64,000 bases of DNA from Dipteris shenzhenensis (Eukaryota; Polypodiophyta; Polypodiopsida; Gleicheniales): the NCBI GenBank assembly GCA_047967505.1, contig CM106538.1. One strand, given 5' to 3'. The position numbers and the translations under genes were made by a program. The notes under the pieces are model-generated. The model did not search any database, had not been told where the DNA came from, and saw nothing but the letters and a program-made list of their open reading frames with translations. Below, in pieces: positions 34,061 through 43,744 of this stretch. Position 1 is the stretch's first letter; each line of letters opens with the position of its first letter.

Positions 34061-34189
34061 TAAAGAGCATTAGTCTCTTTTCAATAATCGACTTTATTGA
34101 TTATTTAGAAATCTGGATCTTGTTTAGAAAATATGGGAGGTCTTATTTAGAAATCTAGGTTTTCAATAAAGGGTTTAGGATTCAATAAT

Positions 34190-35150
34190 TAGCAATCTCC
34201 AAAATCCTAACCCTAACCCATAAACCTTAAATCTTAAAATCTAACCCATAAACCCTAAACCCTAACTCCTAAACCATAAGTCCTAACCCTAAACCATAAC
34301 CCTTAATCCCTAAACCTTAAACCCTAATCGTGGCCCTCTAAACCCTAAACCCCAACCCCTAAATCCTAACCCCTAATCCCTAAACCCAAAACCCTAACCC
34401 CTATCCTTAAACCCTAACCCCTAACCCCTAATCCCTAAATCTTAAACCCTTATCTTGGCCCTCTAACCCCTAAACCCTAAACACTAACCCCTAAATCCTA
34501 ACTCCTAAATCCTAACCCGTAAACCCTAACACCCTAATCCCTAATCCTACAATCCTAATCTTTGCCATTTAAACCCTAAATCCTAACCCCTAAACCCTAA
34601 ACCCTAGCCCCTAAACCCTAATTCCTAAACCCTAACATGTAACTCACCTCTAATCCTTAAACCCTAAACCCCAACCCCTAATCCCTAAACCTTAAACCCT
34701 AATCTTGGCCCTCTAGACACTAAACCCTAAATCCTTAACCCCAAACGCTAACTCTTAAATCCTAACCTATAAACCCAAAACCCTAATCCCTAAACCTTAA
34801 ACCCTAATCTTGGCCCTCTAAACCCTAAACCCTAACCCCCAAACCCTAACTCCTAAACCCTAACCTGTAAACCCTTACCCCTAATCCCTAACCCCTAAAC
34901 CCTAACCCCTAAATCCTAACCCCTAATCCCTAAACCTTAAACCCTAAGCTTGGCCCTCTAAACCCTAAACCCTAACCCCTAAACCCTAAACCCTATCCCC
35001 TAAACCCTAACTCCTAAACCCTAACCCATAAACCCTAACCCCTAATCCCTAAACCTTAAACCCTAATCTTGGCCCTCTAAGCCCTAATTCCTAACCCCTA
35101 AACCCTAAACCCTAACCCCCAAACCTAACTTGTAAACCCTAACCCCTTTA
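34190..35150. repeat. Telomere-like array, CCCTAAA orientation
   Basis: Nearly 1 kb consists of CCCTAAA, CCCTAAC and CCTAAC units with frequent single-base changes. A recurring higher-order interruption (AACCCTAATCTTGGCCCTCT) is found at about 34330, 34450, 34560, 34700, 34810, 34950 and 35070, so the array is also periodic at ~120 bp. Units point left, the 5' ends of the DUF7869 (left) and Ulp1-like (right) genes flank it, and a mirror-image array is at 54.55-55.53 kb. It is not a chromosome end, because unique DNA follows on both sides. Confidence 0.95.
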
Positions 35151-35152
35151 GA

Positions 35153-36196
35153 TGGTATGCTACTTGTGTTTATGGCATATTATGAGAAGTAAGTATCATC
35201 CCAACCTTTCTTTTACTCTTTTATTTGTATTATTGTGTCAATTAATACTTAATATTGTGTCAATAAATCTTTTATTCTTTATTGGTCATGTAGCTTACAT
35301 TGGCGCCTGATAGTATGGGATCTTCATGACAACCATTTTCGGTTTGTCAATTCATTTAGAGGCTTTCATGGCTCGGTGTTCAAGTAAGTGTTCTTTTAAC
35401 ATATCATTATGAACATTCATCTTACAATTTACTACACAAATTCACTTTTTCATATGTCATGATGAACAGGTCTGCAAACAAGTTAGTATTTTCTATTAGA
35501 AAAATCAGGCAGCATCAAGACCAACCAAATTTTCAAACACGTGTTGCAGTGGAGGAGAAAGACGGGTATAGCAGTGGGTGGAGGGTTACCTACAACTTCA
35601 TGTTCTTCCTTAATGAAATTTTTAAACATGTCTCAATAGAAGCATATACAAAGTTTGAGCTACAAGAATTTATGGTTAAGACTGTTCACAACCTAATTGC
35701 TACCATTGGGAAACAACATGATGTCAATGAAGAACTCAAGGAAGAGTCCACTCAATCACCCAGAGAAAAACAAGAGACAATTCAGTCTCCTTGTGCATCA
35801 CAGCCTCAAGCAGAGTTGCAACTTGCAAAGGAAGAAGAGAATGAGTCTATAGCAAAATGCTCATTACAGTCTCCACCTGAATTAGAGACTCAATGCATTC
35901 TTCCTACACAAGAAGTAGAGACTCAATGTGCATCTACAATATCACATCTTGTGAAGGAAGAAGAGATTGAGTGTATCCCAAAATTATTACATCTTGCACC
36001 AGAAGTACAAACTCAGTGTACAAAAGAAGAAGAGATGGAGTCTACTTCAAAATTATTACAGATTGCATAAGAAGTAGAGACTCAATTTACTCTTAGAGTG
36101 TCACAGCCTCAAGAGGATTCATCGGAATCTATTGGACCATTGTAAAGCATGTAGATGACCTAAGAAACATGAGTCCTTGAATATTTTTATCTTGTT
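35153..36196 (+). pseudogene. Ulp1/C48 protease-like gene, copy A (5' truncated)
   Basis: Ulp1 proteases release SUMO-like modifiers using a His-Asp-Cys triad. Homology to copy B (47.5-49.5 kb, minus) starts abruptly at 35153 at the edge of the telomere-like array. A short exon then gives LHWRLIVWDL (His) and RFVNSFRGFHG (Asn where the family has Asp). Next comes the exon at 35469-36070 with SSGWRVTYNFMFFLNEIF, in which Ser occupies the catalytic Cys place, and YTKFELQEF. Donor and acceptor sites (CAAG|GTAAGT-like at ~35389, ...GAACAG near 35469) fit splicing. The C-terminal ~100 residues repeat an ETQC word and Lys/Glu-rich stretches. A TAA ends the frame at 36068, while similarity to copy B goes on to 36196. 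The triad is therefore incomplete, so protease activity is unlikely. Confidence 0.75.
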
Positions 36197-36319
36197 CCAC
36201 CGTGAGAGTGCACGGCCCATCTAATGTCTACACCCGATCCCCTCATTTAATTTTCTCACAACCGTGCCAGGTTCTCCTTTGCACTTCATCCACTTTCACT
36301 TTATGGAACACTGTGTGCA

Positions 36320-36925
36320 CTGCACTATTCTTAAGGCTTTGTTTATTGAATGCGTGCTTGTAGAGATGTTGGTTTTAAGCCATCTTATAGGATCATGGGA
36401 ATCATTGAGCTTTTCTTGAGGGAATTTTAATTGGTGTTTAAATGTAGCTTTCTTAATAAAAGCACCACATCCATCATGTTCAGCCTTAGCATGGCTAGAC
36501 CCAAATAATTTCCACGTCATGCCTAGACCGGCCCCAGGGATTTGATCCTTGAGACAAAGTAGAATCCACGGGCTCAATCAAATTTAGAGAAAGCACCATC
36601 TAACCACACACAATGTTGTTTTAAATTTTTTGCATGGGGATCTTCTTTTTCCAACCATTCCCAATGCAGTAGAAAAGCATGCTGCACAAATAAGGTGTCC
36701 TGTTCCCTATCATCTGAAATGTAGAAATGGTATATGCGTTGCACTGACTTGGGCTCCTATGCGTCAGCAAGTAGATTGGTATCAATCGTAGAAGAATCAA
36801 GCAACTGACTGTATTTGATATGCACAAGAATTGTTCCCTACTTGTTGTAACAGTAAGCAGTTTGTATCTGATATTGTTCTTGAAATGAATAATACACATT
36901 ACAAACTTGAACATGAGACCGAAAT
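36320..36925 (-). pseudogene. Second fragment of the 'GHGK..DG' transposase-like family
   Basis: On the minus strand, FYISDDREQDTLFVQHAFLL (about 36665-36730) is followed by VWLDGAFSKF and ARGFYFVSR (about 36550-36610). Then come remnants of the GHGK region as MTWKLFGSSHAKAEHDG (about 36470-36525) and FIKKATFKHQL. The same order is seen at 20.0-20.5 kb, with the DG.FS.F segment preserved only here and the GHGK word preserved only there. Stops and shifts make it a pseudogene. It starts right after the end of Ulp1-like copy A homology (36196), so two elements abut. Confidence 0.6.
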
Positions 36926-37079
36926 TTTATGGAATAATGATTTTTAATGAGACATTTAAAGAATTACAAGTGCTATGTTGCATGTAAAGCATTAGGATAT
37001 TTACTTATGATATTTATTCCATTTGTATTATTATTTGATTATATGTGAATACATAAGGGGCATTTACTTATGGATACAC

Positions 37080-37335
37080 TTGATAAGATTTTGCGACTCA
37101 AAACAATAAGATTACTCAAATTATGCCATAGGGTCAAAGTTTATAGCATTATAGAGTCATAAGAGCCACACTTGATGAGAATTTGTGACTCAATAACAAA
37201 CTGTATTAGCAACTCCAATATGATCCGCTCAGCTTGGTAAAGAGCCACACTTGATGAGAATTTGCGACTCAAAAAAAAACTTTATTAGAAATTATAATAT
37301 GATCTGCTCAGCCCTACTAGGCTTGTTGTAGAGAA
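37080..37335. repeat. ~84 bp tandem duplication
   Basis: The unit AGAGCCACACTTGATGAGAA...continuing to ATATGATC(C/T)GCTCAG occurs twice at about 37163-37246 and 37239-37322. A weaker relative (CTTGATAAGATTTTGCGACT) lies at 37080. No gene overlaps. The flanks 36.93-37.6 kb show nothing else. Confidence 0.85.
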
Positions 37336-37864
37336 TAAAAAATAAAATTATTGACTATTACAAGCCACATAGGCTGTGAGACCACACTGGAAGATCTCAT
37401 TGTTAGTCTCTCTTATCTTCTCAACAACCCAATCTTCCACTGACTCCATGTTTGTATCCTCAACATAATTACAATGAAGGAAGAAATTCAAGAAATCAGA
37501 GATTGTTTCTTGATAATTTCTTTGTGAGGCCCTTATTGTTCTTTCAGCATCTGCATCAAATCACCCATACCAAGTCTCTACCAAGTGCTACAATAACAAT
37601 GGTTACCTAAGAAGTCTAGCAGATCTTGTCATGCTTTTATAATATTTCGTAAAAGTCTTTTGATCTCTAGTATCTTCAAAGTCTCCTCCCTCTCTGCAAG
37701 CCTCTATGCATCAAATTCCTCTCTCTCCATCCATGTCAATGGAGAGCCTTGTCAAATTCTTGCCTCTCTCCTTGCTCCTTGGTCAACAATCCATTCCTTG
37801 AAACTTAATTCTGGACTCCACGTCTCCGATGATGCCAAGGACATCCATGGGTGGGGAGATGATA

Positions 37865-37992
37865 AAGAAAGAGAGATGGAAGAAGAAAGTGCTTGCAGAA
37901 GGACTAGGATGGAAGAAAGAGAGAGTGTTTGCAGAAGGACTAGGATGGAAGAAAGAAGAGAGTGTTTGTGGAAGGACTAGGATGGAAGAATA
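37865..37992. repeat. ~36 bp minisatellite (GGACTAGGATGGAAGAA...)
   Basis: Three to four near-copies of a unit built from GAAGGACTAGGATGGAAGAA and AGAGAGTGTTTGCA follow one another. The unit length is a multiple of three for the first copies, so frames through it repeat a 12-residue word. I regard these frames as incidental. Confidence 0.9.
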
Positions 37993-38307
37993 CAAGTTCA
38001 GTAACACAATGTTGAGGGCAAGGAGTGAAGAAAATAAATAGAGCAAGACTCGAGAGAAAGGTGTGTTTGCTACGATAAGGATGGGTGAGCACCGTAGTGT
38101 GTTTGCATAGATAAGTATGGGTGAACGGTCCAACTGACACTTTAACCGATGGTGTGAAATGAAAGGTTTGGAATAAAGTCAGTGGAGCATTGGGAATGCT
38201 CTACTTTAAGTGAGTGGAGCATTGGAAATTGATACTTGGAAGCAAAAGATTACGAACAATTATTATGTTCTTCTCATTAGACATTTAATATTTCAATAGT
38301 TTGCTTG

Positions 38308-38600
38308 ATATTGTAACTTTTGAAGGTGTTTGTTAACACCATTATAAATATTATGAGAGTTAACAACTGTTGAATCTTATCTTTTCGTGTAACTTATCTA
38401 TGCCACATTAAATTTTATAATTTTGATTTCAGCTCCTTTAAAAATCTCTAAAAAATTGCTTGTTTTTATCTTGTCATCTGTGCTTAGAAGAGTGGGTTTT
38501 TCTTACATTTTATCTAAAAACTAGTTCAAAAGTATCTGTAAAAATGAATTTGTACATTGACAAGTCCAAAATTAATGAAATAAGTGTTCTCATCAGCTCT
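38308..38600 (+). repeat. Left arm of a ~290 bp inverted repeat pair
   Basis: This arm (GTAACTTTTGAAGGTGTTTG... to CCAAAATTAATGAAATAAGT) matches, in reverse, 45090-45385 with moderate divergence and small gaps. The pair encloses 6.5 kb including the hAT transposase remnant. Long terminal or subterminal inverted repeats of one element, or two solo copies in opposite orientation, would both explain it. Confidence 0.75.
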
Positions 38601-38869
38601 AAACTTAGTCCTCCACTCTTCTCTAACTTGTTCTTCCTGTGAGTCCTCGAGTTGCCAAATTGTTTTGGCCTCATTAGTGTTTTTTGAACCTAATCTTCAT
38701 AAACTTCTATTGGGAGACCTATTGAACAAGAACTATACCCATCCATGCTTGTATGAGAGGAAAAGGAATTATTGTTGACTTCCTTGCCATTTGCTTTTAA
38801 TCCCATCAAGGTTCTCAATGTCCTCCAGATTGCCAAACAATGTTTGCTCTTCAGTTTAGGCAGCTAGGG

Positions 38870-39180
38870 GGACTTCTCTTTAGACTTCTCAAGGGGAGGG
38901 GAGTTCTCACCGGAATGATCAGGGGACTTATCATGGGAGTGGTGGGATCCAGAGGGCTTGCTGGGTTTTAGGGGAGCACTGAAGGATCCTTTGGGAGCCA
39001 TGGGCAGCATCAGAGGAAGAGGGCAGCCTATTCACTTCATTGGAGCTAGTGGAGGGCTCATGGGAGGGATGACGAAAGGCCTCATGGGAGGGCTCATGGG
39101 AGGTGATAAGTCTCAGGGGAGGGCTCAAGGGAGGACTCATGGGAGGTGTGTTTGGAGGAGGTAGTCGTACTTGAGGAGGG
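38870..39180. repeat. GGGAGGGCTCATGGGAGG-type short repeats
   Basis: The words GGAGGGCTCATGGGAGG, GGGGAGGGCTCAAGGGAGGA and GGACTCATGGGAGG recur irregularly on the plus strand. The minus strand would read as Pro/Ser/His-rich. It lies next to the frame at 39361-39621. Confidence 0.75.
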
Positions 39181-39360
39181 ATTCGTGCTCGAGGGGGTAT
39201 TTGGGTTTTCAAAGGCCATGGAGCATGAGGAGGTCATGCAGTTGAATGACGTGGAGGAAGAAGGTGTGGGGAAGGTCTAAGGTGGCATCCTTTGGTGTGT
39301 AAGCACTTGAGGGTTTTCAAATCACTAGTACGATGCCATTCAACTCGAAATGTTCCACCG

Positions 39361-39621
39361 CTATCTACTGTCAATGTTTTCCCTTCCTCTTTGTCTTTGG
39401 ATAGCTGATGGGATTTTTGTTCTCTCTAGAAACCAATTCAATGTCTCATGGCACTCTTTGGGAGTCTCCAATGCTGCAATCCACCATATATCTTTGTCTG
39501 ATTTAATTGAGAAATATTGCTCAACTTCCTCGTCCCCTTGAGCAAAGGCTAAGGCTTTGTTCATAATGTAGATGCTCACTCTCTCTAACTTGTATTCTAT
39601 CACCAATTGAGCTTCATCCAT
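39361..39621 (-). CDS. Unrecognised short reading frame
   Basis: The frame encodes 86 residues starting MDEAQLVIEYKLERVSIYIM and containing WWIAALETPKECHETLNWFL. The composition is protein-like, and a neighbouring frame to the left (FRVEWHRTSDLKTLKCLHTK, near 39300-39350) may be its continuation after a shift or intron. On the minus strand AACATTGACAG lies at the likely exon edge. No family is recognised. The position inside the 38.3-45.4 kb inverted repeat pair suggests a transposon-borne gene. Confidence 0.3.
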   Translation of the reverse strand: MDEAQLVIEYKLERVSIYIMNKALAFAQGDEEVEQYFSIKSDKDIWWIAALETPKECHETLNWFLERTKIPSAIQRQRGRENIDSR

Positions 39622-39669
39622 TTTGATGACAAATATGAGCTTGCCATTGTATTCTATACAACAAACACT

Positions 39670-39880
39670 ATAAGGTATAGGCCATTTTCTGACACAAATA
39701 CCGACTCTTTTTACACTAAAATATTTTTAATTAAAGGGAAAAAATGTCAGTAATTATGTTAGGATTAGTGTTGGAAAATGTGCGTTGATATATAATTGTC
39801 GATATATACTGATGCTGGTAAAGGTTAGTATATACAGACTCTGTTAAAGATCGGTATATACCGACCTTTAACAAAACACA
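39670..39880. repeat. GGTATATACCGAC-type words
   Basis: GGTTAGTATATACAGACTCT, GATCGGTATATACCGACCTT and GTCGATATATACTGATGCTG follow one another within 100 bp. GGTATATACC is a perfect palindrome. The group may be the edge of a small element. Only this cluster was seen. Confidence 0.6.
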
Positions 39881-40000
39881 CAAAAAACTTTTGTGGGGCA
39901 AAATAGGGCTTTATTTGGCCCCATTTTGCCCCACTTATGTTCTTTTTTTTGCATTACAAAAGAATGTTTACAAGCAAACATGCAAGATAAAAGTCTCAAA

Positions 40001-40200
40001 CCTTATTTGTTACAAAATTTCCCTTTGGAAAAGGGTGATACAAAATCACTCAAATGAGTCAAGAGACAAAAGCATATACATGCCAAAGTATATACAACCT
40101 TGTTTGTTACAAAATTTCCCTTTCGAAAAAGGTGATAAAAAATTGCTCAAATAAGCCGACAGACAAAATCATATACATGCCAAAGTATATACAAACTACT
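40001..40200. repeat. ~97 bp tandem duplication
   Basis: CCTTATTTGTTACAAAATTT at 40001 and CCTTGTTTGTTACAAAATTT at 40098 start two consecutive copies. Each ends in ATATACATGCCAAAGTATAT. A (CTA)n microsatellite follows at 40198-40222. Confidence 0.9.
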
Positions 40201-40299
40201 ACTAATACTACTACTACTACTTCTCATCCGACTTGTCATCATCCTCCTCCTCCTCCTCGCTCTCCCTGTATATAGGTGTGTATGATACCTGGCCCTCAT

Positions 40300-41200
40300 G
40301 AACTCCACTTGATTCCTGGCCCTCGTGACCTCTGCCTGATGATCCCTATCCATCCTTGCACGTTTAAGCCAAATCCCCTGAGAACTCGTCATCACCGCTC
40401 GCCTCCATTGCTTGCTGATGGGATGTTCGATATTGCACCCTAAGAGCGAAACCATTTTAATTTGAAAATATATTGGAACTTAAAGAATAAAACAATTTAG
40501 AAAGTGAGATTACAAGTTGGAGTAGACTTATACCCCACAAGCAGCCACCATAGTCCAATCAACTGCCACTCCATGTGCCTCCATCTCAAAGAACCACTTC
40601 TTCGCCCCTATGTGAAATGTGTGTTTCGTCTCTTCATTTGTAGGACGGCGACTAATCATCACAGATTTTTGTGGACCCAAATTATGAGAATTAGATAAAG
40701 TGCATGCAATATGTAATTAAAAAAATAGAACAATAAATTAAATGAGAAGTAGACTTACCACCCATGCCTCGAACGGTCCACCCCATTGTTGACGTGCAAA
40801 GCACCTACGGTGTCCATCCATCTCCTTGTAGCCCTCTTCTGATTGTTGAACTTTGTGGGCATGTCACTCCTTCTTCAAAAGCTTCTAGTCACTTTTATCC
40901 ACCCAGCTAGTTTTAGGCTTCTTCACCGTCACGATAGCATCTCGCAGCTTTGACCTGCGATGCTTCAAGACACCACACATGCACTCTCGCATGTAGTGGT
41001 CATCGAAACTTGTACCTGAGGGTTTAGGGAATTGTCTTCTCAATTCCACTAAGACTGCCTTCTTGTTCTCATCCTAGTTCTACCAATCAAGTGTTATGCT
41101 ATTCTTGAAATGGTGGCTCATCAACCGCCTCATGGCGGTCATCACTTGCATCCCATTTTTATTTTTTACAATCTATCGACCCATAGTGATCTCATAATAA
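40300..41200 (-). pseudogene. Decayed gene, resembling plant Transposase_24-like proteins
   Basis: Minus-strand fragments in order are RRLMSHHFKNSITLDW (about 41090-41140), VLVELRRQFPKPSGTSFDDH and YMRECMCGVLKHRRSKLRDA (40940-41040), KKPKTSWVDKSD, HAHKVQQSEEGYKEMDGHRR and WGGPFEAWV (40760-40880), FGSTKICDD, and, after a likely intron, further charged frames to 40.15 kb. The basic R..K.R helix followed by K..K....W and a final GPFEAWV word is reminiscent of the plant Transposase_24/Ptta-En/Spm accessory proteins. I recall the pattern, not an exact match. Stops are present. Confidence 0.35.
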
Positions 41201-42020
41201 AGGTCCTCAGGCAAGGGAGTAGCAGAGCTAGAGTGAGGGGTGGTTTGAGCACTTAAGGAGCGAGGAGTAGCACAGGGAGTGGGCTCTGGGGTGCCTCTGC
41301 CTATGAGTAGAGAGGGCACAGGACTTGACCAGTATCGGGTCTCATGACAAAGTGGAGACCTATAGGGATGTGAGTGTGCTGACTTGTCTACATGCCTCGA
41401 ACCACCACAGTAGCATCAACCCTTACTACTCTTCCTAGACCTATAATGGGTATGCCCAGGTGATGACCCCTCGGTCAAAGGGGCTACAGGGGATGACTGT
41501 CAAGTAGGTCCAGTCGTCGATGGCCCTGATCTACCTTAAGGGGGGTAGGAAAGGGGAGGGAAAGGGACTGGCTGAGGTCCTCTGGGATAGCAGAGAGAAG
41601 AATCTTGTTGCATTCGCATCATCATGATGTGACAAACTCATCAGGACTCCTTACGAAGCCATGGGCCGCTAGCAAAGGAGTTCCCTAAGGGGTAGTCCGG
41701 GGTGCTAGGCCTGAGAGGAGTTAGTCGAGGGGTAGTTGCAGGGGTAGGCCCCTGAGGAGTCAATTAAGTGGAAGAGAAGTCCTCTAGCGAGTAAAGATCA
41801 TGATGTCCCCTCCTATGAGGGGTGCCATACTCTCCAGACGTGCAACGTGCTAACATGTCTAATTTGGGGGGATTGGACAAACACAAAAAGAAAAACAAAG
41901 ACAAGTGCGGGTAAGAAATGGAAAGACAATTTACTTAAAAGACAATAATTATAATTTACTTAAAATATACTTTATTACTTGAAACTCAAATTAAATTTAC
42001 TAAAACTTGGAAAACAAAAT
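41200..42020. other. No definite gene; upstream part of the 40.3-41.2 kb remnant
   Basis: This stretch is GC-richer (GGGGTAG, CCCTGAGGAG words) than its right flank. It probably contains the disordered N-terminal coding part of the decayed gene on the minus strand, broken by many stops. I could not fix any frame. Confidence 0.35.
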
Positions 42021-42028
42021 TATTTTCT

Positions 42029-43012
42029 TATGACTAAAATAGGGGAGAGGGAAATCATATGATTATGCTTATGCTTATATGCATATGCATGAGCATATGA
42101 GCATATGCTCATGCATAAGCATAAGCATAAGCATTTGCATATGCAAATGCATATTCTTGTGAGTGTCAAAGGGTAGGGGAATTAGGGAAGAGGGCATAAA
42201 CAAGGCAAAGAGGAAAGAGAGCATAAGCAAGGCAAAGAGGGCATAAGCAAATGCTTAGGAGTGGTAGGATAGGGGAAGAGAGCTTATGACTGAAATAGGG
42301 GAGAGGGAAAGCATATGATTAGGCTTATGCATATACGCATATGCATGAGAATATAAGCATATGCTCATGCATAACCATAAGCATTTGCATACACAAATGC
42401 ATATGGTTATGAGTGTGAGAGGGTAAGGGAATTAGGGAAGGAGGGCATAAGAAAATGCTTAGGAGAAGAGATCTTATGAGTGATATAGGGGAGAGGGAAA
42501 GCATTTGATTATGCTTATGCTTATATGCCCTCCAAAGGGTGCGGACACACGTGCACGGATTACAGGTGACGACTACAAAGATGGCGGGGAAGGAAACAGT
42601 ACTCGACATCCAGGGATGAATGTAAACCCATTGGATAGGGATAATCATTCTGGTCCTAGGAGAGAAGACTCACCGGTGGTGGTAGACACTAGTCCGAGGG
42701 GCGCGAAGCGCTATGAGTCATTGAGATGATGGCAGGGTGCGAAGCACACCCATGTACTCAGAACTATTGTGGACATATGCATGAGCATATGAGCATATGC
42801 TCATGCATAAGAATAAGCATTTGCATATGCTGATTAGGAGTGATAGGATAGGGGAAGAGAGCTTATGAGTGAAATAGGCGAGAGGGAAAGCATATGATTA
42901 TGCTTATGCTTATATGCATATACATGAGCATATGAGCATAAGCATTTGCATTCGCAAATGCATATGCATATGAGTGTGAGAGGGTAGGGGAATTAGGGAA
43001 TGAGGGCATAAG
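42029..43012. repeat. Field of AT-rich palindromes, ~4 repeats of a ~200-260 bp unit
   Basis: Each unit begins CTTATGA(C/G)T(A/G)A(A/T)ATAGG(G/C)GAGAG (42028, 42282, 42473, 42861). It then runs into GCATATGATTATGCTTATGC and a palindromic core (ATGAGCATATGAGCATATGC, TCATGCATAAGCATAAGCAT, TTTGCATATGCAAATGCATA). It ends with GTGAGAGGGTAGGGGAATTA. The cores can fold into long hairpins. The third unit is interrupted by ~245 bp of unrelated DNA at 42529-42775. Confidence 0.92.
42529..42775. other. Unrelated GC-richer insert inside a palindrome unit
   Basis: From CCCTCCAAAGGGTGCGGACA to TCAGAACTATTGTGGACA the sequence shares nothing with the surrounding AT palindromes, which resume at ATATGCATGAGCATATG. 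Words such as GAGGGGCGCGAAGCGCTATG and GGCAGGGTGCGAAGCACACC look like structured-RNA or organelle-intron text. The origin is unproven. No clear target duplication is seen beyond ATATGC-type words. Confidence 0.5.
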
Positions 43013-43021
43013 CAAATGATG

Positions 43022-43300
43022 CTCATGGGGGGCTCACTAAGAAATATGTACAATAGCATGTGCAATCAACGGAAGGGGTTCTATATTTTTATAAAGTTAC
43101 AAAAAATATACATACAAAAGGGGTTTTTTAAATCAAAAAGGAAAATTTTCATACATAAGGGATACTTTAATCACATCTCAAAATTTATAGAAGGGGTGTA
43201 TATAGGTTATAAAAATTCGTAAGAAGGGCGTTGTTTTAATAACCCTTGATCGCACGTGCTATATAGGGTTTTTACACAATTCAGAGTGCGTACCCACCAA
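43022..43300. mobile_element. MITE copy 2 (diverged), ~280 bp
   Basis: The left end CTCATGGGGGGCTCACTAA and right end (inverse) GGTGGGTACGCACTCTG are worn forms of the ends at 23.55 and 45.54 kb. The subterminal block, inverted, AAAACCCTATATAGCACGTG + CGATCAAGGG is clearly shared with both other copies. The target duplication is not recognisable. It is inserted at the right edge of the palindrome field. Confidence 0.6.
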
Positions 43301-43744
43301 GCCCACATGGGAGATTCCTCCACACACACCATTCATGTGGGAGGATGCATTTATTGGGAGAGACCCCTCTCTTGGCTATAAAAGGAGGGGCTATTCCTTG
43401 ATGGGACACGCTCATTCATGTCAAGCCACCTAGCTAGTACTTTGATTTCTCCCCATCCTTCCTTGCAAATAAAGCATGACTCTCTTCCCTTGATGTCTCC
43501 ATCTCTACATGCCACCTCCCATCATATACATGCTCCTCTTCCCCCTCGCCCTTCCCCCTTGTGCCATAGTCTCCCTCTTCATTCCCACCCCTCTTAATCC
43601 CTTTTCCCCACCCATGTTAATGCTTCTCCCCTTACATTCCGTTTTCCTCTATGGCCCTCGCGCGTCACCATGCCTAGTGTCAAGCCTCATGCCTTGATTT
43701 CTTTTCTAGTTAATAGTACCCACTGTGGCATATCACCATCAGTG

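Noticed and set aside
34190-35150. A real chromosome end or a fused pair of ends
   Set aside because: Unique DNA and genes continue on both sides, the array is degenerate, and there is no head-to-head TTTAGGG/CCCTAAA junction.
30241-36196. Terminal inverted repeats of the left DUF7869/Ulp1 module
   Set aside because: The outermost bases (ACATTTGCTTG on the left, AACAAGATAAAAA inverted from the right) do not match, and no target duplication flanks them.
42029-43012. CRISPR array
   Set aside because: Units are long, palindromic and contiguous, with no unique spacers. The context is plant nuclear DNA.
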